From: Verrucomicrobia bacterium CG1_02_43_26
Lineage (GTDB): Bacteria; Verrucomicrobiota; Verrucomicrobiia; Opitutales; CG1-02-43-26
Direction of reading: 5' to 3'
Assembly (NCBI GenBank): GCA_001872735.1
Contig: MNWT01000005.1
Span: 61,001 to 125,000, forward strand
DNA length: 64,000 bases
Numbering within the stretch: the first letter of the stretch is position 1; each line of letters begins with the position of its first letter. Below are positions 8,530 to 17,149 of the stretch, one piece after another. Made by a program: the position numbers and the translations under genes. Under the pieces are notes generated by a model, which was given only the letters and a program-made list of their open reading frames with translations, was not told where the DNA came from and did no database searches.

Positions 8530-8549
8530 ATTAGGGTATATTTAGAGGC

Positions 8550-9059
8550 TTACCAGGAGGAAATGACAAGATTATTTATCCGCGTTGCTAACTGTCTGGT
8601 TAACACCGGCATATTTTGATACTCAGAGGACACCAGGCTATCCCCCACTTGCACTTGTACCGTTGCGGTAACCGGCTTTTCATAAAAATAAATAACGGTT
8701 AACAGGTTGTGAGCCAAGGTACACTGCGCCGTCAATTCCAATAAATACGAATTCGCCAAGTAAGTATCTTGATCACTAGTAGATAAAATCGTTCTGCTAT
8801 AATCCGTTAATACCACTTCCAAAGTCGCATCCGCGGAGGCTTCATCAGATACGATCGTTATATTCCCTTCTTGCTGCAACGCCCTCCTTAATTGATCACT
8901 TAAAAGCGCTTGTGCTTGCGGCGCAAAGGATCGATTGATAACCGGCTTCACATAAAGGGTCTGAAACGGCAGGTTCCGCGAAGCATTCCCCAATTGATAA
9001 TGGGCACACCCCGCGGATAAAAGAGCAACCAATAAAAAGCTCGCTAAAAAAATCCTCAT
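8550..9059 (-). CDS. LptE-like LPS-assembly lipoprotein
   Basis: A 169-residue outer-membrane lipoprotein with a lipobox LSAGC, Cys at residue 18. The mature start YQLGNASRNLPFQTLYVKPV is typical of LptE-like proteins (DUF4136/LptE superfamily) seen in PVC bacteria; LptE plugs the LptD barrel that inserts lipopolysaccharide. The family is weakly conserved, so the call rests on the lipobox, the length and the pattern QLGxxxxLPFxTLYVxPVxNRS, and is not certain. The start overlaps the upstream TPR gene by four bases (ATGA), so the two are coupled. The envelope and lipid genes around it fit the role. Confidence 0.65.
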   Translation of the reverse strand: MRIFLASFLLVALLSAGCAHYQLGNASRNLPFQTLYVKPVINRSFAPQAQALLSDQLRRALQQEGNITIVSDEASADATLEVVLTDYSRTILSTSDQDTYLANSYLLELTAQCTLAHNLLTVIYFYEKPVTATVQVQVGDSLVSSEYQNMPVLTRQLATRINNLVISSW

Positions 9060-10360
9060 CGAACAGGGCCGTTATTGGCTTTCGAAATCGGTTTGTTTTC
9101 TTTTTTAACAGGCTGCTGCTGCGGCAAACTATTTTCTCCGGATGGTGTTGATTCCTCCGGCTTTTTGACTGCTGGAAGATGGGCTTCAGGAATTTCTTGG
9201 CCTTCGGGTTCCAATGGATCCATAGGATGGGGAAACTCTTGTCCCATATCCTTTACGCCTTGATATAGCTCAGGATCACCACCAGAAAATACTTCCGTAT
9301 TATGCTCATCAATCTCCATCTCTTGTAAATAGGTTGGTGTAGACGGCTCTTCATAAGGCCCGAATAGGAAATCTACAACGGTCTTTGGAGGAGGTACCCC
9401 GTCTTTAATCAACTCGATGCGCTCCTTTGCGGTCGCCGCTGCCGGAGAATTCGGCTCCACGGTAATCGTCTCGTTATAATAAACCAAAGCCGCCTTCGGG
9501 TTATTCCGATAATAATAATAAAAATCACCCAGCTCAAGCTTGCTACGGGCTTCTATATCCCGCATGTGCGCTAACTTGTCTTCTACTTCCTTAACACGCG
9601 CATGGTTCGGAAAGAGGATTAAAAAGTCCTCATACGTTGCAATGGCTTCCTTCGTATAACCTTGGTCATAAGATGGCCCGCGTACTAAATCAGCATAAAC
9701 ATCTCCCAAAGTGAGGTACGCATCCGGAGCCAAATCGCTCTTCGGGTAATCGTTAATCAAGCGGTCTAGCGCATCAATACTGTCTTCAGGCTTCTTATGC
9801 TCTTGAGCCAAAACTGCTATATTCATCAACGCCATCGGCGCGTATTTACTAAAGGGCGCATTCGTTACAATACTTTCAAAGTACTCGATCGCCGCGTCAT
9901 AATCGCGAAAACCCGGTATAATTCCCCAGTAATAAGGCCTTCTGCCCTTTTGTAGCAAGCTTGCAATCTCAAACTCTTCTTCAATCACCTGGTTAAACTT
10001 CGGGTACTCCGGATAACGGGTAATAATCAATTGAAGTTTCTTAAAGGCTTCCGCAAACTGGTGCCTGTTCTTTAAAATGATACTGCTCTGGTACAAAGCT
10101 TCAGGAGCCAATAAAGAGGTACTGTATTCGGTGTAAACTTTTTTGTACAAATTTAACGCAGCAAGGTCATTACCTTTTTCTTGCTCCTCTTTGGCCAAAT
10201 TCATCGCGTCAAGACCGTGGCGCGCAGTGATCTCCTCACCTAAAAAACGCTCTGTAAGACCTCCTTCAGCCTTCCAACCCGTTTCAGGTGTCCATACGAG
10301 ATCAGCCAAAAGCGCGTTTGAGCAAATTAAAAAGGAAACTAAAATAATTTTATGTCGCAT
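9056..10360 (-). CDS. Secreted tetratricopeptide-repeat protein (BamD/YbgF-like)
   Basis: A 434-residue protein with a signal peptide (residues 1-19, ending ALLAD) and at least five TPR-type helical hairpins. Repeats near residues 55-95, 95-135, 160-200 and 205-245 carry the usual A/Y-Y-P marks (e.g. KLQLIITRYPEYPKF, DALDRLINDYPKSDLAPDAYL). The architecture recalls BamD and CpoB/YbgF outer-membrane assembly proteins, but there is no lipobox Cys, so it is not a standard BamD. Residues 330-434 are Pro/Glu/Gln-rich and probably disordered. The gene sits between fabH and the lptE-like gene and overlaps the latter, so an envelope-assembly role is inferred. Confidence 0.75.
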   Translation of the reverse strand: MRHKIILVSFLICSNALLADLVWTPETGWKAEGGLTERFLGEEITARHGLDAMNLAKEEQEKGNDLAALNLYKKVYTEYSTSLLAPEALYQSSIILKNRHQFAEAFKKLQLIITRYPEYPKFNQVIEEEFEIASLLQKGRRPYYWGIIPGFRDYDAAIEYFESIVTNAPFSKYAPMALMNIAVLAQEHKKPEDSIDALDRLINDYPKSDLAPDAYLTLGDVYADLVRGPSYDQGYTKEAIATYEDFLILFPNHARVKEVEDKLAHMRDIEARSKLELGDFYYYYRNNPKAALVYYNETITVEPNSPAAATAKERIELIKDGVPPPKTVVDFLFGPYEEPSTPTYLQEMEIDEHNTEVFSGGDPELYQGVKDMGQEFPHPMDPLEPEGQEIPEAHLPAVKKPEESTPSGENSLPQQQPVKKENKPISKANNGPVR

Positions 10361-10367
10361 AATAAAC

Positions 10368-11366
10368 TTAGTGCCATTGTATGAGCGTTGCTCCCCAAGT
10401 CAACCCCGCGCCAAAGGACACGAGTAAAACAAGGTCCCCAGATTTAATTCTTTTCGCGGTCACCGCTTCGTCTAAAGCAATAGGGATAGAGGCTGCGGAG
10501 GTATTGCCGTAACGATCCAGGTTAATAAAAAATTTTTCCATCGGTATCCCAAATCGCTGAGATAGCGCCATAACAATTCTTAAATTCGCTTGATGCGGAA
10601 TTAAACACGCAATATCGGAGGGTTCTATATTATAGCGGTCAAGCAACTCTTGCATCGCTTGCTCCAATCGGCGCACCACTACTTTAAATAGCTCTCTGCC
10701 ATTCATCTTCAGGCAATTCATCCGAGCACTTAAGGTATCTGGCGTAATAGGCTGCGCAGAGCCACCTCCGGGCTGATAGAGTAACTTCAAATACTTGCCG
10801 TCTGTCCCCATCATCGTTCCTAAAATACCGACATTCGGTTTATCTGTTTTCCCCAAGACTGCTGCCCCGGCTCCGTCTCCAAACAATACACAGGTAGCAC
10901 GATCTTCCCAATCCAATATGCCGGACATCTTTTCACTGCCTATAACCAGCACGTGTTTATACTCCCCAGCCAACATCATTTTAGAAGCAACTTCCAGGCA
11001 ATAGCAAAACCCAGCACACGCACCACTCACATCAAAGGCCGGAATAGCACGTAACCCTAACTTATCCTGCACAATACAAGCAGTGGCGGGAAAGGGGTAA
11101 TCGGGCGTCATCGTTCCCACAATCACTAAATCAATATCCTTGGGCTCTAATCCCGCATTTAAAATAGCTTTTTTTGCGGCTTCCACGGCCATCGCAGATG
11201 TCGTTTCACCTTCTGCCGCAATCCGTCTCTCAGATATTCCCGTCCGCGTAACAATCCACTCGTCCGAGGTGTCCACAAGCTTCTCTAAGTCATGATTGGT
11301 CATCACCTTCTCTGGAAGATAAGATCCCACTCCTTTAAAAATGATAGATGGCTCAGTTAAACTCAT
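10368..11366 (-). CDS. fabH: 3-oxoacyl-ACP synthase III (KAS III)
   Basis: A 332-residue initiating condensing enzyme of type II fatty-acid synthesis that joins acetyl-CoA to malonyl-ACP in the cytoplasm. The catalytic triad is complete: Cys117 in DVSGACAGF, His258 in IPHQAN and Asn288 in YGNTSAAS. Other family marks include TRTGISERRIA near residue 41 and the glycine-rich end SFGAGLTWGATLIQW. It is encoded 61 bases after plsX on the same strand in the common rpmF-plsX-fabH order. Length and motifs are entirely normal. Confidence 0.97.
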   Translation of the reverse strand: MSLTEPSIIFKGVGSYLPEKVMTNHDLEKLVDTSDEWIVTRTGISERRIAAEGETTSAMAVEAAKKAILNAGLEPKDIDLVIVGTMTPDYPFPATACIVQDKLGLRAIPAFDVSGACAGFCYCLEVASKMMLAGEYKHVLVIGSEKMSGILDWEDRATCVLFGDGAGAAVLGKTDKPNVGILGTMMGTDGKYLKLLYQPGGGSAQPITPDTLSARMNCLKMNGRELFKVVVRRLEQAMQELLDRYNIEPSDIACLIPHQANLRIVMALSQRFGIPMEKFFINLDRYGNTSAASIPIALDEAVTAKRIKSGDLVLLVSFGAGLTWGATLIQWH

Positions 11367-11427
11367 GACAGGCTTGCGTAATCATTAAATATAAATTTCT
11401 AAGAAATATCCCCCCATCGAATCAAAT

Positions 11428-12531
11428 TCACGTAGCAGGATTTTCAGAATCCAATTGAGGTCTCATTAACTGATTAGCAGCTTCTATATCCATTGCAATC
11501 TGGTCATCCATCTCATGCTGAAAGAGCGTACAAGCCGCCTTAATCGCATTTTTAATACCCATGCGATTGCTAGAGCCGTGCGCCTTTAACACCATCCCGG
11601 TTAACCCCAACAGGGGTACCGCACCATAGCGATCCGGGTCAAATTGGTTCTTAATAGAATAATAGGATCCTCTGAACAATATCGCCGCAATTTTACGCAT
11701 AAAATTCCTAGACAGCTCTTCCTTAACTGCTTTTTGAGCCGCATGAATCATCGATTCCCAACTCTTCAATAAAACATTGCCCACAAAACCATCACAAACA
11801 ACAACATCCACTTCATTATTAAACAACTGAAATCCTTCTATAAGGCCTAAATAGTTAATCAAACCATCCAATTGCTTTAATAATTCGTGCGTATTACGCG
11901 TCAGCGTAACACCCTTGCCTTCTTCTGTCCCAATCGTCAACAAACCAACTCTTGGTTTATCCACAGAAAACATCGCCCTATAATAGGCATTTCCTAAAAC
12001 TGCATTATGCGCCATTTGCTCCGCAGTTGGCTCTGGATTAGCACCGCCGTCTATTAAAACAAAATGGCGTTTATCACAACTTGGCACAATGCTTGCCAAC
12101 GCAGGTCTTTCTACCCCGGAAAGCGTCCTTAGCTTAATCGTCCCGCCGGCCATCAAACTCCCCGTATTGCCACAGCTCAAAACCGCTTGCGCCTTGCCGT
12201 CTTTCACCAATTCCAATGCCCGCACCATAGAGGAATCCTTCTTGGCTTTAAGCGCTTGTATCGGCTTGTCATCCATTTCGATAACTTCAGAAGCATGCAT
12301 CACGGATATCTTCTTTTTGTCGCTGATACCGTACTCTTTCAGTAATGGCTGGATTTGGCTTTCGTTCCCTACTAGAATAACTTCAGGAAGGCGCCTGCCC
12401 AGTTCTTTCACCGCTAGCGCAACGCCGGCAATGACTTCCTGGGGACCTAAATCTCCACCCATCACGTCAATAACAAGCTTGTTTAGTTCTCCGCTTGATG
12501 ATTGTCGCATCATTTCTAAAGCCTCTGGCAA
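11428..12531 (-). CDS. plsX: Phosphate acyltransferase PlsX
   Basis: A 367-residue peripheral membrane enzyme that makes acyl-phosphate from acyl-ACP, the first step of the PlsX/PlsY route to phosphatidic acid. The N-terminal signature VIDVMGGDLGPQEVIAG appears at about residues 20-36, and ALVSC-type, GNTGSLMAGG and the late DGFVGNVLLKS segments are all seen. About 18 residues precede the usual family start (IDVMGGD), so either the N-terminus is extended or translation begins at one of the Met codons near residues 7-8. It lies 16 bases below rpmF. The product feeds phospholipid synthesis together with the adjacent fabH. Confidence 0.95.
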   Translation of the reverse strand: MPEALEMMRQSSSGELNKLVIDVMGGDLGPQEVIAGVALAVKELGRRLPEVILVGNESQIQPLLKEYGISDKKKISVMHASEVIEMDDKPIQALKAKKDSSMVRALELVKDGKAQAVLSCGNTGSLMAGGTIKLRTLSGVERPALASIVPSCDKRHFVLIDGGANPEPTAEQMAHNAVLGNAYYRAMFSVDKPRVGLLTIGTEEGKGVTLTRNTHELLKQLDGLINYLGLIEGFQLFNNEVDVVVCDGFVGNVLLKSWESMIHAAQKAVKEELSRNFMRKIAAILFRGSYYSIKNQFDPDRYGAVPLLGLTGMVLKAHGSSNRMGIKNAIKAACTLFQHEMDDQIAMDIEAANQLMRPQLDSENPAT

Positions 12532-12547
12532 ATTGAGCCAATTAAGC

Positions 12548-12733
12548 TCAAACTTCTATGTCTAATACCTGGCGACCACGATACATCCCGTTATTAGGAT
12601 TCACATGGTGGGGCTTAAATGCAGTCCCGTCCGTAGGATCACGAGAAACCTCCGGCAACTTGTATTGGTTCTGACTTGAACCACGACGTTTACGGCTTCT
12701 CTGTTTCGATTGTTTGCGTTTTGGCTGTCCCAT
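12548..12733 (-). CDS. rpmF: 50S ribosomal protein L32
   Basis: A 61-residue small basic ribosomal protein of the 50S subunit. The N-terminus MGQPKRKQSKQRSRKRRG matches the L32 pattern (M-x-P-K-R-K-x-S-K-x-R). The C-terminus HHVNPNNGMYRGRQVLDIEV follows the family, with H-x-V-x-P-x-x-G-x-Y-x-G. The zinc-binding cysteines found in many L32 proteins are absent, so this is a Cys-less form. It is the first gene of the rpmF-plsX-fabH operon; expression of a ribosomal protein with lipid genes couples growth and membrane synthesis in many bacteria. Confidence 0.93.
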   Translation of the reverse strand: MGQPKRKQSKQRSRKRRGSSQNQYKLPEVSRDPTDGTAFKPHHVNPNNGMYRGRQVLDIEV

Positions 12734-12950
12734 AATAGTAAATTATCTAAAGATAGATTTTATAGTCCTTTTTTTTTCCCAAGTCAAGCAGTGTTTTAAA
12801 ATAGTCATATTACTTAATTCTTGCTGTCATGCAATGCTTCAATAAAAAATCTATCTCAAAACGCCTCACCACCAACGACTAGCATTCATTCTATCCTGGC
12901 TTTAGGATTTTTTTTAAAGATGATGTATATTTAGTAAAAGGAGGAATTGT

Positions 12951-13508
12951 ATGAAAATATTCAAAACGTTTACCCCATGGCTTTTGCTATCCATAATCGC
13001 ACTACTACCTCATAGGGGTATCGCGCTCGACTTCCAAAAACCAGTCAATGTTACCCATTTATCAACGGATACCCGGATTAATGTACATGTGCATCATCAA
13101 GATCTGTACGAGGGTTATCAATCCGAAATCATTTCGATGACCATGATAATCGGGTACACCACGAAATTAGAAACGGAGAGGATTACCATCCTCTCGAAAA
13201 AGGTCGAACCAAATGGAATTCCCATACCAGAGCTTTCTGCGAGGCCATTAACCCAGATAAGCTTCATTTCCCTCAAAGGGAGCATAAAATTAAACTATCG
13301 CACCTACTGGATGCATTTTTTCCACGGCATTAAGCACTATGAAAAAACGTTACCGATAGACATAAACATGAACGTCACCAGCCAGTCCGGCTCTCCCCGT
13401 AAGTTTGATGGAGGCAACTATCACATTATCCTGCACCTCGATCAAGCGAGTGCGATCAAGTGGATAGATATCAATATCACAGAAAAAGAAGTACGCCGAC
13501 TTCCATAA
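12951..13508 (+). CDS. Secreted protein, divergent paralogous family member 1
   Basis: A 185-residue protein with a Sec signal peptide (residues 1-25) and a beta-rich mature part; the family is not recognised. A strong ribosome site (AGGAGG) precedes the ATG. It resembles the neighbour at 13583 over its whole mature length: a central GIPIPELSARPLTQISFISL matches GVPLPINDIPLENIRTISI, and the end (LPIDINMNVTSQSG, NYHIILHLDQ, IKWIDINITEKE) matches LPVDLTFNVESQTG, YYRVTVHLEK, IQWIAINVEAVD. More distant relatives at 18490 and 21840 share the C-terminal pattern of a beta-strand then V-x-I-D/K-I-x-D/E-x-E-L. It is probably exported to the periplasm or beyond. Confidence 0.7.
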   Translation: MKIFKTFTPWLLLSIIALLPHRGIALDFQKPVNVTHLSTDTRINVHVHHQDLYEGYQSEIISMTMIIGYTTKLETERITILSKKVEPNGIPIPELSARPLTQISFISLKGSIKLNYRTYWMHFFHGIKHYEKTLPIDINMNVTSQSGSPRKFDGGNYHIILHLDQASAIKWIDINITEKEVRRLP

Positions 13509-13582
13509 AGTCACCCATAACTCGATTCAACCATTTACTCAAGAACCACACCCGTATTTTCTAATCCTATATAGTTTTATTT

Positions 13583-14155
13583 ATGAAGACTCTTTTATTA
13601 CGCTGCCTCCTATTCACTGCCCTGCCTTTAACAATAAGTCTGTCCCAATCTTTTGCGGCAGACTTAAAGGGCGATGCTAAATTCCATATCCACATCCTCA
13701 ATCAATTCCCGCATAAAGACTTTAACCCAAACACAAATGAACTCAAAATAACATTTACCTACGGAAATGATACCACTCAAAAAATCAGCATTCCGAATGG
13801 GTTTAGGCCTAGCGAGGGAGTCCCTTTACCTATAAATGATATTCCGCTAGAGAATATTCGTACGATCTCCATAACGGGTACGGTAAATATACATTACAAA
13901 AGAAATTTAAACCCAGGTAATCCTATCGCATGGCTAAGAATGCTCTTCAACACTTACAATGAGTACACCGATACAATCGCTGTTTTGCCTGTCGACCTAA
14001 CATTCAATGTAGAAAGCCAAACAGGTGACCTAAGAATATTTTATGGCCAATACTATCGGGTAACAGTCCACCTCGAAAAGGGATACCTGATTCAATGGAT
14101 TGCCATCAACGTGGAGGCAGTCGATATCAATAATAAGCTTAGCAAACTTCATTAA
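13583..14155 (+). CDS. Secreted protein, divergent paralogous family member 2
   Basis: A 190-residue protein with a signal peptide ending near SQSFAAD (residue 27). The mature part of about 165 residues appears beta-strand rich, with no Cys and no recognised domain. It is a tandem partner of 12951-13508, 74 bases downstream on the same strand, with which it shares the central Pro/Ile turn and the conserved C-terminal third (LPVDLTFNVESQTG, RVTVHLEK, IQWIAINVE). The divergence between tandem copies is large, which suggests fast evolution or distinct roles. There is no strong terminator between them, so they could be co-transcribed. Confidence 0.7.
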   Translation: MKTLLLRCLLFTALPLTISLSQSFAADLKGDAKFHIHILNQFPHKDFNPNTNELKITFTYGNDTTQKISIPNGFRPSEGVPLPINDIPLENIRTISITGTVNIHYKRNLNPGNPIAWLRMLFNTYNEYTDTIAVLPVDLTFNVESQTGDLRIFYGQYYRVTVHLEKGYLIQWIAINVEAVDINNKLSKLH

Positions 14156-14166
14156 TAAAACAAGCC

Positions 14167-15360
14167 TCACCCTAATCGCTGACAAAAACGCCCAAGTCGC
14201 TCTAGCCCCTTGTTAATGATTTCGTTTGATGTCGCATAGCTCAACCGTACATAATCATCCGTACCAAAGGCCATTCCGGGCACAAGCGCCACTTTCTCTT
14301 CTTCAAGCAGTTTCGTCGCGAAATCCGTAGAACTCATCCCAAAGGATGCAATCTTGGGAAATAAATAAAAGGCAGCTTCCGCCTCCAAACATTCCACTCC
14401 TGGAATACTCCTTAAGCCTTTCAGCATCATAAGGCGTCTTTCGTTAAACACTTTTACCATGCCATCTATGGCTTTTTTGGACTCGGCTTTATTCTCCAAT
14501 GCCGCCAATGCCCCATACTGCGCAAAGGTCGTCGCGTTCGAGGTCATCTGCCCTTGTATCTTAGCAACCGCTTTTGCAATGCGTTCATTCGCTACCAGCG
14601 TGCCTAATCGCCACCCGGTCATCGAAAAGGATTTACTAAACCCACTCACCGTAATAACAAGTTCCGCCATCTCCGCGCTAAAGGATGCAGGGCTGTGGTG
14701 CTCCGCTTTTCCATACAACAGGTATTCGTAAATCTCGTCAGACATAATGTACACACCATGTTCCAACGCCACTGCCGCGATCGCCTCAAGCTCTTTTCGC
14801 GTATACACCATTCCCGTCGGGTTAGAGGGGCTGTTTAATATAAATAACTTCGTCTTCGGCGTGATCGCTTCTTTAAATTGATCAGGAGTGATCTTGAAAT
14901 TCGTCTTGTCACTCGTTTCAATAAACACCGCCTTCGCGCCCGCGAATTTCAACATCTCCGGATAACTCACCCAATACGGGGTCGGTATAATCACTTCATC
15001 CCCGGCATTACAGGTCGCCAATATCGCCAACAGGCAGGATAACTTCCCCCCGGGGCTCACGACAACTTGCTCCGCTTTTATCGAAAGCTTGTTATCTTCT
15101 TTATACTTACTAACCAACGCCGTCCTCAACTCCGGCAAACCGGCCACGTTGATATACTTCGTCTTACCGTCCCGAAGCGCTTTAATACACGCTTCTTTGA
15201 TAAACTCAGGCGTGTCAAAATCAGGCTCGCCCGGGCCAAAACCACACACGTCTTCCCCTGCAGCAATTAACGCTTTTGCTTTCGCGTCCACTGCCAACGT
15301 CGGCGAAGGTGACAACTCTTCTGCAAGTCCAGACAATTCAAGCTTCATAACTCTTTGCAT
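14167..15360 (-). CDS. Pyridoxal-phosphate aspartate/prephenate aminotransferase, class I
   Basis: A 397-residue fold-type I aminotransferase of the AspC/AspB subgroup Ib. It transfers an amino group between aspartate (or prephenate/aromatic acceptors) and 2-oxoglutarate with PLP. The PLP-binding lysine is Lys243 in [15 protein letters not shown]. Also present are the substrate Asn region NSPSNPTG near residue 176, [10 protein letters not shown] near 207 and the C-terminal Arg in DYVRLSYA. Translation may start at residue 1 or at the Met at residue 5 or so (MKLELSGL); both are in frame. It is a stand-alone gene facing the secreted-protein pair. Confidence 0.92.
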   Translation of the reverse strand: MQRVMKLELSGLAEELSPSPTLAVDAKAKALIAAGEDVCGFGPGEPDFDTPEFIKEACIKALRDGKTKYINVAGLPELRTALVSKYKEDNKLSIKAEQVVVSPGGKLSCLLAILATCNAGDEVIIPTPYWVSYPEMLKFAGAKAVFIETSDKTNFKITPDQFKEAITPKTKLFILNSPSNPTGMVYTRKELEAIAAVALEHGVYIMSDEIYEYLLYGKAEHHSPASFSAEMAELVITVSGFSKSFSMTGWRLGTLVANERIAKAVAKIQGQMTSNATTFAQYGALAALENKAESKKAIDGMVKVFNERRLMMLKGLRSIPGVECLEAEAAFYLFPKIASFGMSSTDFATKLLEEEKVALVPGMAFGTDDYVRLSYATSNEIINKGLERLGRFCQRLG

Positions 15361-15374
15361 AAAAATACAAATCT

Positions 15375-15560
15375 ATGGCTCAAATATATCCCTTGCGATC
15401 AAAAAATGTAGCCTTTTTTATGACCTGCTTTTTGGCTAAGGCTTGCTCCAGTTTAAACCAAACTGACCTCGCCGTAAAACCAGCCAATGCACTAACATAC
15501 CTATCACGTCATAATAATGATATAGATTTAGCTATACTCGACAACAAACCATCCGCGTAA
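15375..15560 (+). CDS. Possible small hydrophobic-N-terminus ORF
   Basis: A 61-codon frame between the divergent aminotransferase and the histone-like gene. Its first 30 residues contain a short hydrophobic stretch ending LAKACSS, which loosely recalls a lipoprotein signal but does not fit a proper lipobox. There is no recognisable homology and no strong ribosome site. It is listed only because the gap is otherwise empty; it may not be a gene. Confidence 0.2.
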   Translation: MAQIYPLRSKNVAFFMTCFLAKACSSLNQTDLAVKPANALTYLSRHNNDIDLAILDNKPSA

Positions 15561-15673
15561 CCTAGGCACACTTCACTTTTGGAAAAATGTGCCAAGCAGC
15601 AACCGCCCCTCTTGCTCCCAAGAAAGAGAAATTGCTCCCTTGGCTAAAGGTATCCTAGCCAAGAATTACACCT

Positions 15674-16276
15674 TTACTTCGTTGCTTTTTTAACGGCTTT
15701 TTTTACTGTCTTAGGAGCTGCTTTTTTCACCACTTTCTTCACAGTCTTCTTTGCAGGAGCTGCTTTCTTCACGGCTTTTTTCACAGTCTTCTTTACAGCT
15801 TTTTTAGCCTTACTAGCTACTTTTTTCACTGTCTTCTTAACTGCCTTTTTGACTGTTTTTTTAACAGCTTTCTTTGCAACAGTTTTTTTCACAGCTTTCT
15901 TTTTAGGAGCTGCTTTTTTAACTGTCTTCTTTGTTGTTGTTTTTTTTGTGACCATAGTTTTTTCTGGAGTTGTAGTTAGGTTTTTGGGCATACTGTCCAA
16001 AGCTGCTCTAAGGAGTTCCCCTATACTCACCTTCTTTTTTTTCGACACTTGCTGCAGTTGCTTCCTTACATCATCCGGTAACCGAACTGATATCTGCTTA
16101 TGCTCCTGTTTTTCAGGAATGTATGTCTCAAAATTAAAATGAATCAATGCATGTCGTATCAAATCACTCATTGATTTTGCTTTGCATTGTTCTTGCGCTT
16201 TAACTATTTTCTCCAAAAGAACTTCTGGGAGGTCAAAGGTTAAAGGATTATTTCCTGAATTATTCGAAGAGGCCAT
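15674..16276 (-). CDS. Tandem ribbon-helix-helix protein with histone H1-like Lys/Ala tail
   Basis: About 200 residues. Residues 11-47 (PLTFDLPEVLLEKIVKAQEQ onward, to RHALIHF) and 60-96 (QISVRLPDDVRKQLQQVS onward, to RAALDSM) each read as a ribbon-helix-helix DNA-binding unit. Residues 105-200 are almost only Lys, Ala, Val and Thr in KKAVKK/KKTVKK repeats, like bacterial histone H1-like proteins and the AlgP tail. The protein should bind DNA specifically through the RHH pair and non-specifically through the tail, so a nucleoid or global regulator role is inferred. The start at 16276 (MASSNNSG) is preferred to 16294. The tail-coding DNA is repetitive and prone to length change. It is a single gene with no operon partners. 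Confidence 0.85.
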   Translation of the reverse strand: MASSNNSGNNPLTFDLPEVLLEKIVKAQEQCKAKSMSDLIRHALIHFNFETYIPEKQEHKQISVRLPDDVRKQLQQVSKKKKVSIGELLRAALDSMPKNLTTTPEKTMVTKKTTTKKTVKKAAPKKKAVKKTVAKKAVKKTVKKAVKKTVKKVASKAKKAVKKTVKKAVKKAAPAKKTVKKVVKKAAPKTVKKAVKKATK

Positions 16277-16406
16277 GTATCTATTCACAAACAAGTAAAA
16301 AATTTCACTTACACTTGTAATTTATAACTTACTCTCATTTTATTACTTTTCAAGTCACAATCAAAGAAAAAAATGTTTATTTCGTAAAAAAAACTAACGT
16401 CATACC

Positions 16407-17129
16407 ATGAGCACTACAAATTCCTTAATCAAAATCACCGAGAGATTTTCAAGCGATGTCTCCAATTTATCGTTCTCAAATCCTACCGTGTACGTGTATA
16501 ATCCTCTTGAATACGCCTGGAAATCCCACGTGGCCTACCTTTCCAAATACGCTTCTTCTCCTAAAAAAATTGTTTTCTTAGGGATGAATCCGGGTCCTTG
16601 GGGTATGGCGCAAACGGGTGTGCCTTTCGGTGAAATTCCCGCTATACGAGACTGGCTAAAGATTAGCGAATTAGTAGACAAACCCAAACAGGAACACCCG
16701 AATCGTCCCATCGTAGGGTTTAACTGCGCTCGCTCAGAGGTAAGTGGTCGTAGGCTTTGGGGGCTCTTTAAGGAGCGTTTTTCTTCTCCTGATATTTTTT
16801 TTAAGGACCACTTTGTCGCAAACTACTGTCCGCTCGTCTTCATGGAGGAGTCTGGCAAAAATAGAACTCCGGATAAACTTCCCGCGCACGAGGCTAATCT
16901 TTTATATAATCTCTGTGATGATTATCTCCGCCAAACCGTAAACATTTTAAAACCGGATTGGCTAATCGGTGTTGGTGGTTTCGCGGAAGCGCGTGCCCAA
17001 GAGGCACTCAAGGGAATAGATATTAAAATCGGTCGCATCCTACACCCTAGTCCTGCCAGTCCCGCCGCAAATAAGGATTGGTCGGGCAAGGTCACACAGC
17101 AACTCACCGACCTTAACATCTGGTCTTAA
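16407..17129 (+). CDS. SMUG1-type uracil-DNA glycosylase
   Basis: A 240-residue member of uracil-DNA glycosylase family 3 (SMUG1), which removes uracil and oxidised pyrimidines from DNA to start base-excision repair. The family's catalytic loop is clear, GMNPGPWGMAQTGVPFGE near residues 57-74, with the Asn that activates water. The second motif HPSPASPAANKDW lies near residues 212-224, followed by WSGKVTQQL. Length is typical. SMUG1 is mostly animal but has been described in some bacteria, including members of Opitutaceae, which fits the suspected lineage. It is a lone gene that converges on surE. Confidence 0.92.
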   Translation: MSTTNSLIKITERFSSDVSNLSFSNPTVYVYNPLEYAWKSHVAYLSKYASSPKKIVFLGMNPGPWGMAQTGVPFGEIPAIRDWLKISELVDKPKQEHPNRPIVGFNCARSEVSGRRLWGLFKERFSSPDIFFKDHFVANYCPLVFMEESGKNRTPDKLPAHEANLLYNLCDDYLRQTVNILKPDWLIGVGGFAEARAQEALKGIDIKIGRILHPSPASPAANKDWSGKVTQQLTDLNIWS

Positions 17130-17149
17130 ATTTTTCTCCTTTAAGCAAA

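Noticed and set aside
12893..12916. Rho-independent terminator or small RNA end (ATCCT/AGGAT stem with a T-run)
   Set aside because: The stem is only five pairs, and no plus-strand gene lies upstream of it for it to terminate.
15639..15663. Terminator after the histone-like gene (CTTGGCTA/TAGCCAAG inverted repeat)
   Set aside because: The stem is 8 bp, but on the minus strand no T-run follows. It could be an operator; no support for either role.
15700..15960. Repeat array or CRISPR-like pattern
   Set aside because: The repeats are codon repeats for Lys/Ala/Val/Thr inside the histone-like tail, with no spacers or palindromic repeats.
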